In this document: positions 1-14,700 of the stretch, in pieces
How the letters are laid out: every line of letters begins with the position of its first letter
Position numbering within the stretch: the stretch's first letter is position 1
Assembly (NCBI GenBank): GCA_032718475.1
Contig: JAUCBJ010007728.1
Span: forward strand, 62,001 to 126,000
From: Nemertoderma westbladi
Lineage: Eukaryota > Xenacoelomorpha > Nemertodermatida > Nemertodermatidae
Direction: 5' to 3'
Length of the DNA: 64,000 nucleotides
The notes under the pieces: model-generated
Told to the model about the DNA's origin: nothing
Database searches by the model: none
What the model saw: the letters and a program-made list of their open reading frames with translations, nothing else
Translations under genes and position numbers: made by a program

Positions 1-1303
1 GCTCAGCTGGTACTTCAGTTCATCTGTCTCTCTGTTCCACACGATTCCCAGTGCCTTCTGTTGAGATTCTGTCCTCTTGTTCGCCATGTCCTGCCCTTTG
101 GCCGTTGTGGGATTATCCATAGTCGATTCTGGTCTCTCGTCCCCTATCGCCTTGATAAATTCCTCCGAACTGGATTGGAATTTGGTCAGGTTAAAGCCGG
201 ATCCTTTTAGGATGTCGCGAACCTCGCGCCCTGTGTCCAGTATCTCCTTAACCGTATTTCCAGACACCATTCCGTTGTCTACGTAGAAGCCGCGTCGAAT
301 CATATCAACGGCCCTAGTGCTGTATCTATCCTCCTTCCCCTTCACTGTATCTCTTACTGCCATAGTCGTCGTAAATGAAGACGACTTGGCTACCATGTTC
401 TCTACTACCATCTTGTACGTCGGTATTATCGACAGTTCTTCGTCGCCGTTATACCACAAGAAGCATTGACTGTCGCTATCTTCCTCCGTTACACGGACTT
501 GGTTGAACATGCCTTCTATGTCACACGTGAAGGCGTGTTTCCCATTTCTAAATCTAAGTAGGACCTCTATCCCTGAGTTGTATATGTTGGGACCTTCTAG
601 TAGATAGTCGTTTAATCATTTTCCGTTGGTCTTTGCCGATGCGTCAACTACCATCCGGAGTTTACCTTTCTTTGGGTCTAAAGCCACGTGGAGTGGCAGG
701 TAATATGTCCTGTCTGTGTTTGGCTCGTCGACCGGTAACTCCACGGCCCATCCTTTCTCGACGTACTTCTTAATCGTTCTGTGGATGTACTCATTCTTCT
801 CGGGGCTCCGTTTTAGTGTCTGCTTCAGCTTGCGGAGCCTCGTGAGTACCATCCCTCTATTATCGGGCAGTGGTAGCTTCGGTATCTTCCATACCATTCC
901 TATGGTGTACCGCCCCTCATCGCATTTCATAGACTCCTCTACGCTCTGCTGAGCCTGTTTGTCTTCCACAGAGGTCCCGACCCCGGTCTCCTTTAATCCT
1001 TCAAAATCCTGTCTGAGTAGTCTTTTAAGCTGCTCCTCTGCTCTCTCATCACTCATTTCCTGCATAGTTCCCGCGAACATGCATCCTGATGTCTCCGACA
1101 TCCTAAATGGTATCTTGCTCTTGATTGGGCCACTCAGCGTCCACCCGAATGGTGTCAGTATCGCCACCGGGTCACACTGCTTGTCTTCGCCGAAGACCGT
1201 TTGCATTCTTTCGTGGGCCGTTGGGCAGTCCATTCCTACTATGATGGATACCTTCCTAACGTCCACCTCTGGGATTGAGAAGTCGATATCATCCAGAAAT
1301 TTA
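1..1303 (-). pseudogene. BEL/Pao pol fragment (end of protease region to RT), broken
   Basis: On the minus strand the frame reads from the end of the Gag-Pol protease region (IVGMDCPTAHERMQ near 1230) into the BEL/Pao reverse transcriptase. The RT shows the N-terminal PLPDNRG segment, FTCDIEGMFNQV around 520-555 with the first catalytic Asp, and FYVDNG around 270-285 as the second catalytic box. YVDN in place of YVDD is common in BEL/Pao, so that box alone is not a lesion. An in-frame TGA at 616-618 sits where related elements have Ser or another residue just before the LNDYLLEGPN segment, and the frame continues on both sides. The coding homology stops abruptly near 1303 in AT-rich DNA, and the left end is cut by the window. 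There is no LTR in view. The copy looks dead: truncated, with a nonsense codon. It resembles the pol of E1 (20790-24338) in plan but is a different lineage. Confidence 0.85.
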
Positions 1304-1379
1304 TATTGTATTATATTACTGTTATACTTATTATATATACTTATATACTTATTATTGTATTGTATTATATATTTATATT
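1304..1379. other. AT-rich junction between BEL fragment and satellite
   Basis: About 75 bp made almost only of A and T, with repeated TATTATAT and TATACTTA words, separate the last recognisable pol codon from the first satellite monomer. No target duplication or element end can be recognised here. It may be a decayed filler sequence or a simple-sequence expansion at a recombination breakpoint. Confidence 0.5.
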
Positions 1380-3606
1380 ATCAGAATATCCTCTGTTTTT
1401 TTACAAAAACCATATCGATTTTCATATTTATAACTTCTAACCCACTCCAAGAGATAGAGAATCTTAAATGAAAGTCACAAGAACAGGTAACACTTACATT
1501 TATAGAAGTAATCAGCTGTTATTTGCTACGTCTTTCCGCTGAGGATGAATGAATTTTGATTGTGTCAGAACACCCCCTATCTGTGGTTGTATGAGTGGAG
1601 AGATAAGTAGCCTAACTCCCTATTAATATTGTTGTGTTCTAGAATATTTATTATTGTTTCATCGTATTGCTAAAGTGGCTGGAGCTAAAGTTATTATGTA
1701 ATGCAATAAATCACCTCAAATATCTCAGCTATTTCATGAACATAATGAAGTATTAAAGCCATGTCAAAATCATTGGTGTTTTTCTGCAATAATATATCAA
1801 AATATCCTCTGATTTTTTACAAAAACCATATCGATTTTCTTATTTATATCTTCTAACCCACCCCTCCACGAGATAGAGAATCTTAAATGAAAGTCAAAAG
1901 AACAGGTAACACTTACATTTATAGAAGTAATCACCTGTTATTTGCTACGTCTTTCCGCTGAAGATGAATGAATTTTGATTGTGTCAAAAACACCCCCTAT
2001 CTGTGGTTGTATGAGTGGAGAGATAAGTAGCCTATCTCCCTATTAATATTGTTGTGTTCTAGAATATTTTTTATAGTTTCATCGTATTGCCAAAGTGACT
2101 GGAGCTAAAGTTATTATGTAATGCAATAATTCACCTCAAATATCTCAGCTATTTCATGAACATAATGAAGTATTAAAGCCATGTCAAAATCCTTGGTGTT
2201 TTTCTGCAATAATTTATCAAAATATCCTCTGATTTTTTACAAAAACTATATCGATTTTCATATTTATAACTTCTATCCCACTCCACGAGATAGAGAATCT
2301 TAAATGAAAGTCACAAGAACAGGTAACACTTACATTTATAGAAGTAATCAGCTGTTATTTGCTACGTCTTTCTGCTGAGGATGAATGAATTTTGATTGTG
2401 TCAGAACACCCCCTATCTGTGGTTGTATGAGTGGAGAGATAAGTAGCCTAACTCCCTATTAATATTGTTGTATTCTAGAATATTAATTATTGTTTCATCG
2501 TATTGCTAAAGTGGCTGGAGCTAAAGTTATTATGTAATGCAATAAATCACCTCAAATATCTCAGCTATTTCATGAACATAATGAAGTATTAAAGCCATGT
2601 CAAAATCATTGGTGTTTTTCTGCAATAATTTAGCAAAATATCCTCTGATTTTTTACAAAAACCATATCGATATTCATATTTATAACTTTTATCCCACTCC
2701 ACGAGATAGAGAATCTTAAATGAATGTCAAAAGAACAGGTAACACTTACATTTATAGCAGTAATCAGCTGTTATTTGCTACGTCTTTCCGCTGAAGATGG
2801 ATGAATTTTGATTGCGTTGGAACACACCCTATCTGTGGCTGTCTGTGTGGAGAGATAAGTAGCCTATCTCCCTGTTAATATTGTTGTGTTCTAGAATATT
2901 TATTATGGTTTCATCGTATTGCCAAAGTGACTAGAGCTGAAGTTGACTCATAATACAACAATTCACCTCAAATATCTCAGCTATTTCATGAACATAATTA
3001 AGTATTAAAGCCATGTCGAAATCCTTGGTGTTTTTCTGCAATAATTTATCAAAATATCCTGTTTTTTTACAAAAAGCATATCGATTTTCATATTTATAAC
3101 TTCTATCCCACTCCACGAGATAGAGAATCTTAAATGAAGGTCAAAAGAACAGGTAACACTTACATTTATAGCAGTAATCAGCTGTTATATGCTACGTATT
3201 TCCGTTGGAGATGAATGAATTTTGATTGCGTTGGAACAACCCCTATGTGTGGCTGTCTGAGTGGAGCGATAAGTAGCCTATATTCTTGTTAATATTGTTG
3301 TGTTCTAGAATATTTATTATAGTTTCATCGTATTGCCAAAGTGACTAGAGCTGAAGTTTACTCATAATACAATAATTCACCTCAAATATCTCAGCTATTT
3401 CATGAACATAATGAAGTATTAAAGCCATCTCGAAATCCTTGGTGTTTTTCTGCAATAATTTATCAGAATATCCTCTGTTTTTTTACAAAAACCATATCGA
3501 TTTTCATATTTATAACTTCTAACCCACTCCAAGATATAGAGAATCTTAAATGAAAGTCACAAGAACAGGTAACACTTACATTTATAGAAGTAATCAGCTG
3601 TTATTT

Positions 3607-3734
3607 GGTATGGTATATTACATAATTATTGCTCATTGTAACTGTGTAATGGAGTTGTTACCATCTGTACTGCATGCAATATGCTATTGATCATTTAGTG
3701 TGTTTTTGCGAAAATATATTACCATTAATAAAAA
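3607..3734. mobile_element. 128 bp insertion in a satellite monomer, copy 1
   Basis: A non-satellite segment starts GGTATGGTATATTAC and ends ACCATTAATAAAAA. It is flanked on both sides by GTTATTT (3600-3606 and 3735-3741), while the uninterrupted monomer has GTTATTT once. This is a 7 bp target duplication. The A-rich right end could fit a short retroposed element, and the weakly similar inverted ends could fit a small DNA transposon. No coding potential is seen and the family is not recognised. Confidence 0.7.
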
Positions 3735-5403
3735 GTTATTTGCTACGTCTTTCCGCTGAGGATGAATGAATTTTGATTGTGTCAGAACACCCCCTATCTG
3801 TGGTTGTATGAGTGGAGAGATAAGTAGCCTAACTCCCTATTAATATTGTTGTGTTCTAGAATATTTATTATTGTTTCATCGTATTGCTAAAGTGGCTGGA
3901 GCTAAAGTTATTATGTAATGCAATAAATCACCTCAAATATCTCAGCTATTTCATGAACATAATGAAGTATTAAAGCCATGTCAAAATCCTTGGTGTTTTT
4001 CTGCAATAATTTATCAAAATATCCTCTGATTTTTTACAAAAACTATATCGATTTTCATATTTATAACTTCTATCCCACTCCACGAGATAGAGAATCTTAA
4101 ATGAAAGTCACAAGAACAGGTAACACTTACATTTATAGAAGTAATCAGCTGTTATTTGCTACGTCTTTCCGCTGAGGATGAATGAATTTTGATTGTGTCA
4201 GAACACCCCCTATCTGTGGTTGTATGAGTGGAGAGATAAGTAGCCTAACTCCCTATTAATATTGTTGTATTCTAGAATATTAATTATTGTTTCATCGTAT
4301 TGCTAAAGTGGCTGGAGCTAAAGTTATTATGTAATGCAATAAATCACCTCAAATATCTCAGCTATTTCATGAACATAATGAAGTATTAAAGCCATGTCAA
4401 AATCATTGGTGTTTTTCTGCAATAATTTAGCAAAATATCCTCTGATTTTTTACAAAAACCATATCGATATTCATATTTATAACTTCTATCCCACTCCACG
4501 AGATAGAGAATCTTAAATGAATGTCAAAAGAACAGGTAACACTTACATTTATAGCAGTAATCAGCTGTTATTTGCTACGTCTTTCCGCTGAAGATGGATG
4601 AATTTTGATTGCGTTGGAACACACCCTATCTGTGGCTGTCTGTGTGGAGAGATAAGTAGCCTATCTCCCTGTTAATATTGTTGTGTTCTAGAATATTTAT
4701 TATGGTTTCATCGTATTGCCAAAGTGACTAGAGCTGAAGTTGACTCATAATACAACAATTCACCTCAAATATCTCAGCTATTTCATGAACATAATTAAGT
4801 ATTAAAGCCATGTCGAAATCCTTGGTGTTTTTCTGCAATAATTTATCAAAATATCCTGTTTTTTTACAAAAAGCATATCGATTTTCATATTTATAACTTC
4901 TATCCCACTCCACGAGATAGAGAATCTTAAATGAAGGTCAAAAGAACAGGTAACACTTACATTTATAGCAGTAATCAGCTGTTATATGCTACGTATTTCC
5001 GTTGGAGATGAATGAATTTTGATTGCGTTGGAACAACCCCTATGTGTGGCTGTCTGAGTGGAGCGATAAGTAGCCTATATTCTTGTTAATATTGTTGTGT
5101 TCTAGAATATTTATTATAGTTTCATCGTATTGCCAAAGTGACTAGAGCTGAAGTTGACTCATAATACAATAATTCACCTCAAATATCTCAGCTATTTCAT
5201 GAACATAATGAAGTATTAAAGCCATCTCGAAATCCTTGGTGTTTTTCTGCAATAATTTATCAGAATATCCTCTGTTTTTTTACAAAAACCATATCGATTT
5301 TCATATTTATAACTTCTAACCCACTCCAAGATATAGAGAATCTTAAATGAAAGTCACAAGAACAGGTAACACTTACATTTATAGAAGTAATCAGCTGTTA
5401 TTT

Positions 5404-5531
5404 GGTATGGTATATTACATAATTATTGCTCATTGTAACTGTGTAATGGAGTTGTTACCATCTGTACTGCATGCAATATGCTATTGATCATTTAGTGTGT
5501 TTTTGCGAAAATATATTACCATTAATAAAAA
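5404..5531. mobile_element. 128 bp insertion in a satellite monomer, copy 2
   Basis: This has the same sequence, flanking GTTATTT duplication and monomer position as the copy at 3607-3734, exactly 1,797 bp downstream. It is best explained as amplification of the higher-order unit rather than a second insertion. Confidence 0.7.
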
Positions 5532-8500
5532 GTTATTTGCTACGTCTTTCCGCTGAGGATGAATGAATTTTGATTGTGTCAGAACACCCCCTATCTGTGG
5601 TTGTATGAGTGGAGAGATAAGTAGCCTAACTCCCTATTAATATTGTTGTGTTCTAGAATATTTATTATTGTTTCATCGTATTGCTAAAGTGGCTGGAGCT
5701 AAAGTTATTATGTAATGCAATAAATCACCTCAAATATCTCAGCTATTTCATGAACATAATGAAGTATTAAAGCCATGTCAAAATCATTGGTGTTTTTCTG
5801 CAATAATTTATCAAAATATCCTCTGATTTTTTACAAAAACCATATCGATTTTCATATTTATAACTTCTATCCCACTCCACGAGATAGAGAATCTTAAATG
5901 AATGTCAAAAGAACAGGTAACACTTACATTTATAGCAGTAATCAGCTGTTATTTGCTACGTCTTTCCGCTGAAGATGGATGAATTTTGATTGCGTTGGAA
6001 CACACCCTATCTGTGGCTGTCTGAGTGGAGAGATAAGTAGCCTATCTCCCTGTTAATATTGTTGTGTTCTAGAATATTTATTATGGTTTCATCGTATTGC
6101 CAAAGTGACTAGAGCTGAAGTTGACTCATAATACAACAATTCACCTCAAATATCTCAGCTATTTCATGAACATAATTAAGTATTAAAACCATGTCGAAAT
6201 CCTTGGTGTTTTTCTGCAATAATTTATCAAAATATCCTCTGTTTTTTTACAAAAAGCATATCGATTTTCATATTTATAACTTCCATCCCACTCCACGAGA
6301 TAGAGAATCTTAAATGAATGTCAAAAGAACAGGTAACACTTACATTTATAGCAGTAATCAGCTGTTATATGCTACGTATTTCCGTTGGAGATGAATGAAT
6401 TTTGATTGCGTTGGAACAACCCCTATGTGTGGCTGTCTGAGTGGAGCGATAAGTAGCCTATATTCTTGTTAATATTGTTGTGTTCTAGAATATTTATTAT
6501 AGTTTCATCGTATTGCCAAAGTGACTAGAGCTGAAGTTGACTCATAATACAATAATTCACCTCAAATATCTCAGCTATTTCATGAACATAATGAAGTAAA
6601 AGCCATCTCGAAATCCTTGGTGTTTTTCTGCAATAATTTATCAGAATATCCTCTGTTTTTTTACAAAAACCATATCGATTTTCATATTTATAACTTCTAA
6701 CCCACTCCAAGATATAGAGAATCTTAAATGAAAGTCACAAGAACAGGTAACACTTACATTTATAGAAGTAATCAGCTGTTATTTGCTACGTCTTTCCGCT
6801 GAGGATGAATGAATTTTGATTGTGTCAGAACACCCCCTATCTGTGGTTGTATGAGTGGAGAGATAAGTAGCCTAACTCCCTATTAATATTGTTGTGTTCT
6901 AGAATATTTATTATTGTTTCATCGTATTGCTAAAGTGGCTGGAGCTAAAGTTATTATGTAATGCAATAAATCACCTCAAATATCTCAGCTATTTCATGAA
7001 CATAATGAAGTATTAAAGCCATGTCAAAATCATTGGAGTTTTTCTGCAATAATATATCAAAATATCCTCTGATTTTTTACAAAAACCATCTCGATTTTCT
7101 TATTTATATCTTCTAACCCACCCCTCCACGAGATAGAGAATCTTAAATGAAAGTCAAAAGAACAGGTAACACTTACATTTATAGAAGTAATCACCTGTTA
7201 TTTGGTACGTCTTTCCGCTGAAGATGAATGAATTTTGATTGTGTCAAAAACACCCCCTATCTGTGGTTGTATGAGTGGAGAGATAAGTAGCCTATCTCCC
7301 TATTAATATTGTTGTGTTCTAGAATATTTTTTATAGTCTCATCGTATTGCCAAAGTGACTGGAGCTAAAGTTATTATGTAATGCAATAATTCACCTCAAA
7401 TATCTCAGCTATTTCATGAACATAATGAAGTATTAAAGCCATGTCAAAATCCTTGGTGTTTTTCTGCAATAATTTATCAAAATATCCTCTGATTTTTTAC
7501 AAAAACTATATCGATTTTCATATTTATAACTTCTATCCCACTCCACGAGATAGAGAATCTTAAATGAAAGTCACAAGAACAGGTAACACTTACATTTATA
7601 GAAGTAATCAGCTGTTATTTGCTACGTCTTTCCGCTGAGGATGAATGAATTTTGATTGTGTCAGAACACCCCCTATCTGTGGTTGTATGAGTGGAGAGAT
7701 AAGTAGCCTAACTCCCTATTAATATTGTTGTGTTCTAGAATATTTATTATTGTTTCATCGTATTGCTAAAGTGGCTGGAGCTAAAGTTAATATGTAATGC
7801 AATAAATCACCTCAAATATCTCAGCTATTTCATGAACATAATGAAGTATTAAAGCCATCTCGAAATCCTTGGTGTTTTTCTGCAATAATTTATCAGAATA
7901 TCCTCTGTTTTTTTACAAAAACCATATCGATTTTCATATTTATAACTTCTAACCCACTCCAAGAGATAGAGAATCTTAAATGAAAGTCAAAAGAACAGGT
8001 AACACTTACATTTATAGCAGTAATCAACTGTTATATGCTACGTATTTCCGCTGGAGATGAATGAATTTTGATTGCGTTGGAACAACCCCTATTTGTGGCT
8101 GTCTGAGTGGAGCGATAAGTAGCCTATCTCCTTGTTAATATTGTTGTGTTCTAGAATATTTATTATAGTTTCATCGTATTGCCAAAGTGACTAGAGCTGA
8201 AGTTGACTCATAATACAATAATTCACCTCAAATATCTCAGCTATTTCATGAACATAATGAAGTATTAAAGCCATCTCGAAATCCTTGGTGTTTTTCTGCA
8301 ATAATTTATCAGAATATCCTCTGTTTTTTTACAAAAACCATATCGATTTTCATATTTATAACTTCTAACCCACTCCAAGAGATAGAGAATCTTAAATGAA
8401 AGTCTCAAGAATAGGTAACACTTACATTTATAGAAGTAATCAGCTGTTATTTGCTACGTCTTTCCGCTGAGGATGAATGAATTTTGATTGTGTCAGAACA

Positions 8501-8737
8501 CCCCCTATCTGTGGTTGTATGAGTGGAGAGATAAGTAGCCTAACTCCCTATTAATATTGTTGTGTTCTAGAATATTTATTATTGTTTCATCGTATTGCTA
8601 AAGTGGCTGGAGCTAAAGTTATTATGTAATGTAATAAATCACCTCAAATATCTCAGCTATTTCATGAACATAATGAAGTATTAAAGCCATGTCAAAATCC
8701 TTGGTGTTTTTCTGCAATAATTTATCAAAATATCCTC

Positions 8738-11700
8738 TGATGTTTTTCAAAAACCATATCGATTTTCATATTTATAACTTCTATCACACTCCACGAGATA
8801 GAGAATCTTAAATGAACGTCAAAAGAACAGGTAACACTTACATTTATAGCAGGAATCAGCTGTTATATGCTACGTATTTCCGCTGGAGATGAATGAATTT
8901 TGATTGTATCAGAACACCCCTATCTGTGGTTGTATGAGTGGAGAGATAAGTATCCTATCTCCCTATTAATATTGTTTTGTTCTAGAATATTTATTATGGT
9001 TTCATCGTATTGTCAAAGTGACTGGAGTTGAAGTTAACTCATAATACAATAATTCACCTCAAATATCTCAGCTATTTCATGAACATAATGAAGTATTAAA
9101 GCCATGTCAAAATCCTTGGTGTTTTTCTGCAATAAATTATCAAAATATCCTCTATTTTTTTCCAAAAACCATATCGATTTTCTTATTTATAACTTCTAAC
9201 CCACTGATAGAGATAGAGAATCTTAAATGAAAGTCCCAAGAACAGGTAACACTTACATTTATAGAAGTAATCAGCTGTTATTAGCTACGTCTTTCCGCTG
9301 AAGATGAATGAATTTTGATTGTGTCAGAACACCCCCTATCTGTGGTTGTATGAGTGGAGAGATAGGTAGCCTATCTCCCTATTAATATTGTTGTGTTCTA
9401 GAATATTTTTTATAGTTTCATCGTATTGCCAAAGTGACTGGAGCTAAAGTTATTATGTAATGCAATAATTCACCTCAAATATCTCAGCTATTTCATGAAC
9501 ATAATGAAGTATGAAAGCCATGTCAAAATCCTTGGTGTTTTTCTGCAATAATTTATCAAAATATCCTCTGATTTTTTACAAAAACTATATCGATTTTCAT
9601 ATTTATAACTTCTATCCCACTCCACGAGATAGAGAATCTTAAATGAAAGTCACAAGAACAGGTAACACTTACATTTATAGAAGTAATCAGCTGTTATTTG
9701 CTACGTCTTTCCGCTGAGGATGAATGAATTTTGATTGTGTCAGAACACCCCCTATCTGTGGTTGTATGAGTGGAGAGATAAGTAACCTAACTCCCTATTA
9801 ATATTGTTGTGTTCTAGAATATTTATTATTGTTTCATCGTATTGCTAAAGTGGCTGGAGCTAAAGTTATTATGTAATGCAATAAATCACCTCAAATATCT
9901 CAGCTATTTCATGAACATAATGAAGTATTAAAGCCATGTCGAAATCCTTGGTGTTTTTCTGCAATAATTTATCAAAATATCCTATGTTTTTTTACAAAAA
10001 GCATATCGATTTTCATATTTATAACTTCTATCCCACTCCACGAGATAGAGAATCTTAAATTAATGTCAAAAGAACAGGTAACACTTACATTTATAGCAGT
10101 AATCAGCTGTTATATGCTACGTATTTCCGCTGGAGATGAATGAATTTTGATTGCGTTGGAACAACCCCTATCTGTGGCTGTCTGAGTGGAGCGATAAGTA
10201 GCCTATCTCCTTGTTAATATTGTTGTGTTCTAGAATATTTATTATAGTTTCATCGTATTGCCAAAGTGACTAGAGCTGAAGTTGACTCATAATACAATAA
10301 TTCACCTCAAATATCTCAGCTATTTCATGAACATAATGAAGTATTAAAGCCATCTCGAAATCCTTGGTGTTTTTCTGCAATAATTTATCAGAATATCCTC
10401 TGTTTTTTTACAAAAACCATATCGATTTTCATATTTATAACTTCTAACCCACTCCAAGAGATAGAGAATCTTAAATGAAAGTCACAAGAACAGGTAACAC
10501 TTACATTTATAGAAGTAATCAGCTGTTATTTGCTACGTCTTTCCGCTGAGGATGAATGAATTTTGATTGTGTCAGAACACCCCCTATCCGTGGTTGTATG
10601 AGTGGAGAGATAAGTAGCCTAACTCCCTATTAATATTGTTGTGTTCTAGAATATTTATTATTGTTTCATCGTATTGCTAAAGTGGCTGGAGCTAAAGTTA
10701 TTATGTAATGCAATAAATCACCTCAAATATCTCAGCTATTTCATGAACATAATGAAGTATTAAAGCCATGTCAAAATCATTGGTGTTTTTCTGCAATAAT
10801 ATATCAAAATATCCTCTGATTTTTTACAAAAACCATATCGATTTTCTTATTTATATCTTCTAACCCACCCCTCCACGAGATAGAGAATCTTAAATGAAAG
10901 TCAAAAGAACAGGTAACACTTACATTTATAGAAGTAATCACCTGTTATTTGCTACGTCTTTCCGCTGAAGATGAATGAATTTTGATTGTGTCAAAAACAC
11001 CCCCTATCTGTGGTTGTATGAGTGGAGAGATAAGTAGCCTATTTCCCTATTAATATTGTTGTGTTCTAGAATATTTTTTATAGTTTCATCGTATTGCCAA
11101 AGTGACTGGAGCTAAAGTTATTATGTAATGCAATAATTCACCTCAAATATCTCAGCTATTTCATGAACATAATGAAGTATTAAAGCCATGTCAAAATCCT
11201 TGGTGTTTTTCTGCAATAATTTATCAAAATATCCTCTGATTTTTTACAAAAACTATATCGATTTTCATATTTATAACTTCTATCCCACTCCACGAGATAG
11301 AGAATCTTAAATGAAAGTCACAAGAACAGGTAACACTTACATTTATAGAAGTAATCAGCTGTTATTTGCTACGTCTTTCCGCTGAAGATGGATGAATTTT
11401 GATTGCGTTGGAACACACCCTATCTGTGGCTGTCTGAGTGGAGAGATAAGTAGCCTATCTCCCTGTTAATATTGTTGTGTTCTAGAATATTTATTATGGT
11501 TTCATCGTATTGCCAAAGTGACTAGAGCTGAAGTTGACTCATAATACAACAATTCACCTCAAATATCTCAGCTATTTAATGAACATAATGAAGTATTAAA
11601 GCCATGTCAAAATCATTGGTGTTTTTCTGCAATAATTTATCAAAATATCCTCTGATTTTTTACAAAAACCATATCGATTTTCATATTTATAACTTCTATC

Positions 11701-14700
11701 CCACTCCACGAGATAGAGAATCTTAAATGAATGTCAAAAGAACAGGTAACACTTACATTTATAGCAGTAATCAGCTGTTATTTGCTACGTCTTTCCGCTG
11801 AAGATGGATGAATTTTGATTGCGTTGGAACACACCCTATCTGTGGCTGTCTGAGTGGAGAGATAAGTAGCCTATCTCCCTGTTAATATTGTTGTGTTCTA
11901 GAATATTTATTATGGTTTCATCGTATTGCCAAAGTGACTAGAGCTGAAGTTGACTCATAATACAACAATTCACCTCAAATATCTCAGCTATTTCATGAAC
12001 ATAATGAAGTATTAAAGCCATGTCGAAATCCTTGGTGTTTTTCTGCAATAATTTATCAAAATATCCTCTGTTTTTTTACAAAAAGCATATCGATTTTCAT
12101 ATTTATAACTTCTATCCCACTCCACGAGATAGAGAATCTTAAATGAATGTCAAAAGAACAGGTAACACTTACATTTATAGCAGTAATCAGCTGTTATATG
12201 CTACGTATTTCCGTTGGAGATGAATGAATTTTGATTGCGTTGGAACAACCCCTATCTGTGGCTGTCTGAGTGGAGCGATAAGTAGCCTATATCCTTGTTA
12301 ATATTGTTGTGTTCTAGAATATTTATTATAGTTTCATCGTATTGCCAAAGTGACTAGAGCTGAAGTTGACTCATAATACAATAATTCACCTCAAATATCT
12401 CAGCTATTTCATGAACATAATGAAGTATTAAAGCCATCTCGAAATCCTTGGTGTTTTTCTGCAATAATTTATCAGAATATCCTCTGTTTTTTTACAAAAA
12501 CCATATCGATTTTCATATTTATAACTTCTAACCCACTCCAAGAGATAGAGAATTTTAAATGAAAGTCACAAGAACAGGTAACACTTACATTTATAGAAGT
12601 AATCAGCTGTTATTTGCTACGTCTTTCCGCTGAGGATGAATGAATTTTGATTGTGTCAGAACACCCCCTATCTGTGGTTGTATGAGTGGAGAGATAAGTA
12701 GCCTAACTCCCTATTAATATTGTTGTGTTCTAGAATATTTATTATTGTTTCATCGTATTGCTAAAGTGGCTGGAGCTAAAGTTATTATGTAATGCAATAA
12801 ATCACCTCAAATATCTCAGCTATTTCATGAACATAATGAAGTATTAAAGCCATGTCAAAATCATTGGTGTTTTTCTGCAATAATTTATCAAAATATCCTC
12901 TGATGTTTTTCAAAAACCATATCGATTTTCATATTTATAACTTCTATCACACTCCACGAGATAGAGAATCTTAAATGAACGTCAAAAGAACAGGTAACAC
13001 TTACATTTATAGCAGGAATCAGCTGTTATATGCTACGTATTTCCGCTGGAGATGAATGAATTTTGATTGTATCAGAACACCCCTATCTGTGGTTGTATGA
13101 GTGGAGAGATAAGTATCCTATCTCCCTATTAATATTGTTTTGTTCTAGAATATTTATTATGGTTTCATCGTATTGTCAAAGTGACTGGAGTTGAAGTTAA
13201 CTCATAATACAATAATTCACCTCAAATATCTCAGCTATTTCATGAACATAATGAAGTATTAAAGCCATGTCAAAATCCTTGGTGTTTTTCTGCAATAAAT
13301 TATCAAAATATCCTCTATTTTTTTCCAAAAACCATATCGATTTTCTTATTTATAACTTCTAACCCACTGATAGAGATAGAGAATCTTAAATGAAAGTCCC
13401 AAGAACAGGTAACACTTACATTTATAGAAGTAATCAGCTGTTATTAGCTACGTCTTTCCGCTGAAGATGAATGAATTTTGATTGTGTCAGAACACCCCCT
13501 ATCTGTGGTTGTATGAGTGGAGAGATAGGTAGCCTATCTCCCTATTAATATTGTTGTGTTCTAGAATATTTTTTATAGTTTCATCGTATTGCCAAAGTGA
13601 CTGGAGCTAAAGTTATTATGTAATGCAATAATTCACCTCAAATATCTCAGCTATTTCATGAACATAATGAAGTATTAAAGCCATGTCAAAATCCTTGGTG
13701 TTTTTCTGCAATAATTTATCAAAATATCCTCTGATTTTTTACAAAAACTATATCGATTTTCATATTTATAACTTCTATCCCACTCCACGAGATAGAGAAT
13801 CTTAAATGAAAGTCACAAGAACAGGTAACACTTACATTTATAGAAGTAATCAGCTGTTATTTGCTACGTCTTTCCGCTGAGGATGAATGAATTTTGATTG
13901 TGTCAGAACACCCCCTATCTGTGGTTGTATGAGTGGAGAGATAAGTAACCTAACTCCCTATTAATATTGTTGTGTTCTAGAATATTTATTATTGTTTCAT
14001 CGTATTGCTAAAGTGGCTGGAGCTAAAGTTATTATGTAATGCAATAAATCACCTCAAATATCTCAGCTATTTCATGAACATAATGAAGTATTAAAGCCAT
14101 GTCGAAATCCTTGGTGTTTTTCTGCAATAATTTATCAAAATATCCTATGTTTTTTTACAAAAAGCATATCGATTTTCATATTTATAACTTCTATCCCACT
14201 CCACGAGATAGAGAATCTTAAATTAATGTCAAAAGAACAGGTAACACTTACATTTATAGCAGTAATCAGCTGTTATATGCTACGTATTTCCGCTGGAGAT
14301 GAATGAATTTTGATTGCGTTGGAACAACCCCTATCTGTGGCTGTCTGAGTGGAGCGATAAGTAGCCTATCTCCTTGTTAATATTGTTGTGTTCTAGAATA
14401 TTTATTATAGTTTCATCGTATTGCCAAAGTGACTAGAGCTGAAGTTGACTCATAATACAATAATTCACCTCAAATATCTCAGCTATTTCATGAACATAAT
14501 GAAGTATTAAAGCCATCTCGAAATCCTTGGTGTTTTTCTGCAATAATTTATCAGAATATCCTCTGTTTTTTTACAAAAACCATATCGATTTTCATATTTA
14601 TAACTTCTAACCCACTCCAAGAGATAGAGAATCTTAAATGAAAGTCACAAGAACAGGTAACACTTACATTTATAGAAGTAATCAGCTGTTATTTGCTACG

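Larger units (their letters stand above)
2190..6780. repeat. Higher-order repeat of 1,797 bp (4 monomers + 128 bp insert)
   Basis: Diagnostic variants recur exactly 1,797 bp apart: a TAGCAAAATATCC variant at 2631 and 4428, the 128 bp insert at 3607 and 5404, and a 61-codon minus frame at 2931, 4728 and (altered) 6525. There are two nearly full units, about 2190-3986 and 3987-5783, and a partial third that lacks the insert and the TAG variant. The unit is four monomers plus one insertion, so the insertion was copied along with the satellite. Confidence 0.85.

Noticed and set aside
270-285. YVDN in RT as an inactivating mutation (here and in E3)
   Set aside because: YVDN in place of YVDD is common in BEL/Pao reverse transcriptases. 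The fragment is called dead for other reasons.
1535-1560. Hammerhead ribozyme core in the satellite (CTGAGGA or CTGAAGA in each monomer)
   Set aside because: The CUGANGA box is present in many monomers, but no GAAA box or stem arrangement follows at the right distance, and other monomers have CTGGAGA.
2931-6710. Three 61-codon minus frames (2931-3116, 4728-4913, 6525-6710) as small genes
   Set aside because: They are the same stretch of satellite monomer in repeated units, with no start context or upstream signal, and the third is already frame-altered.
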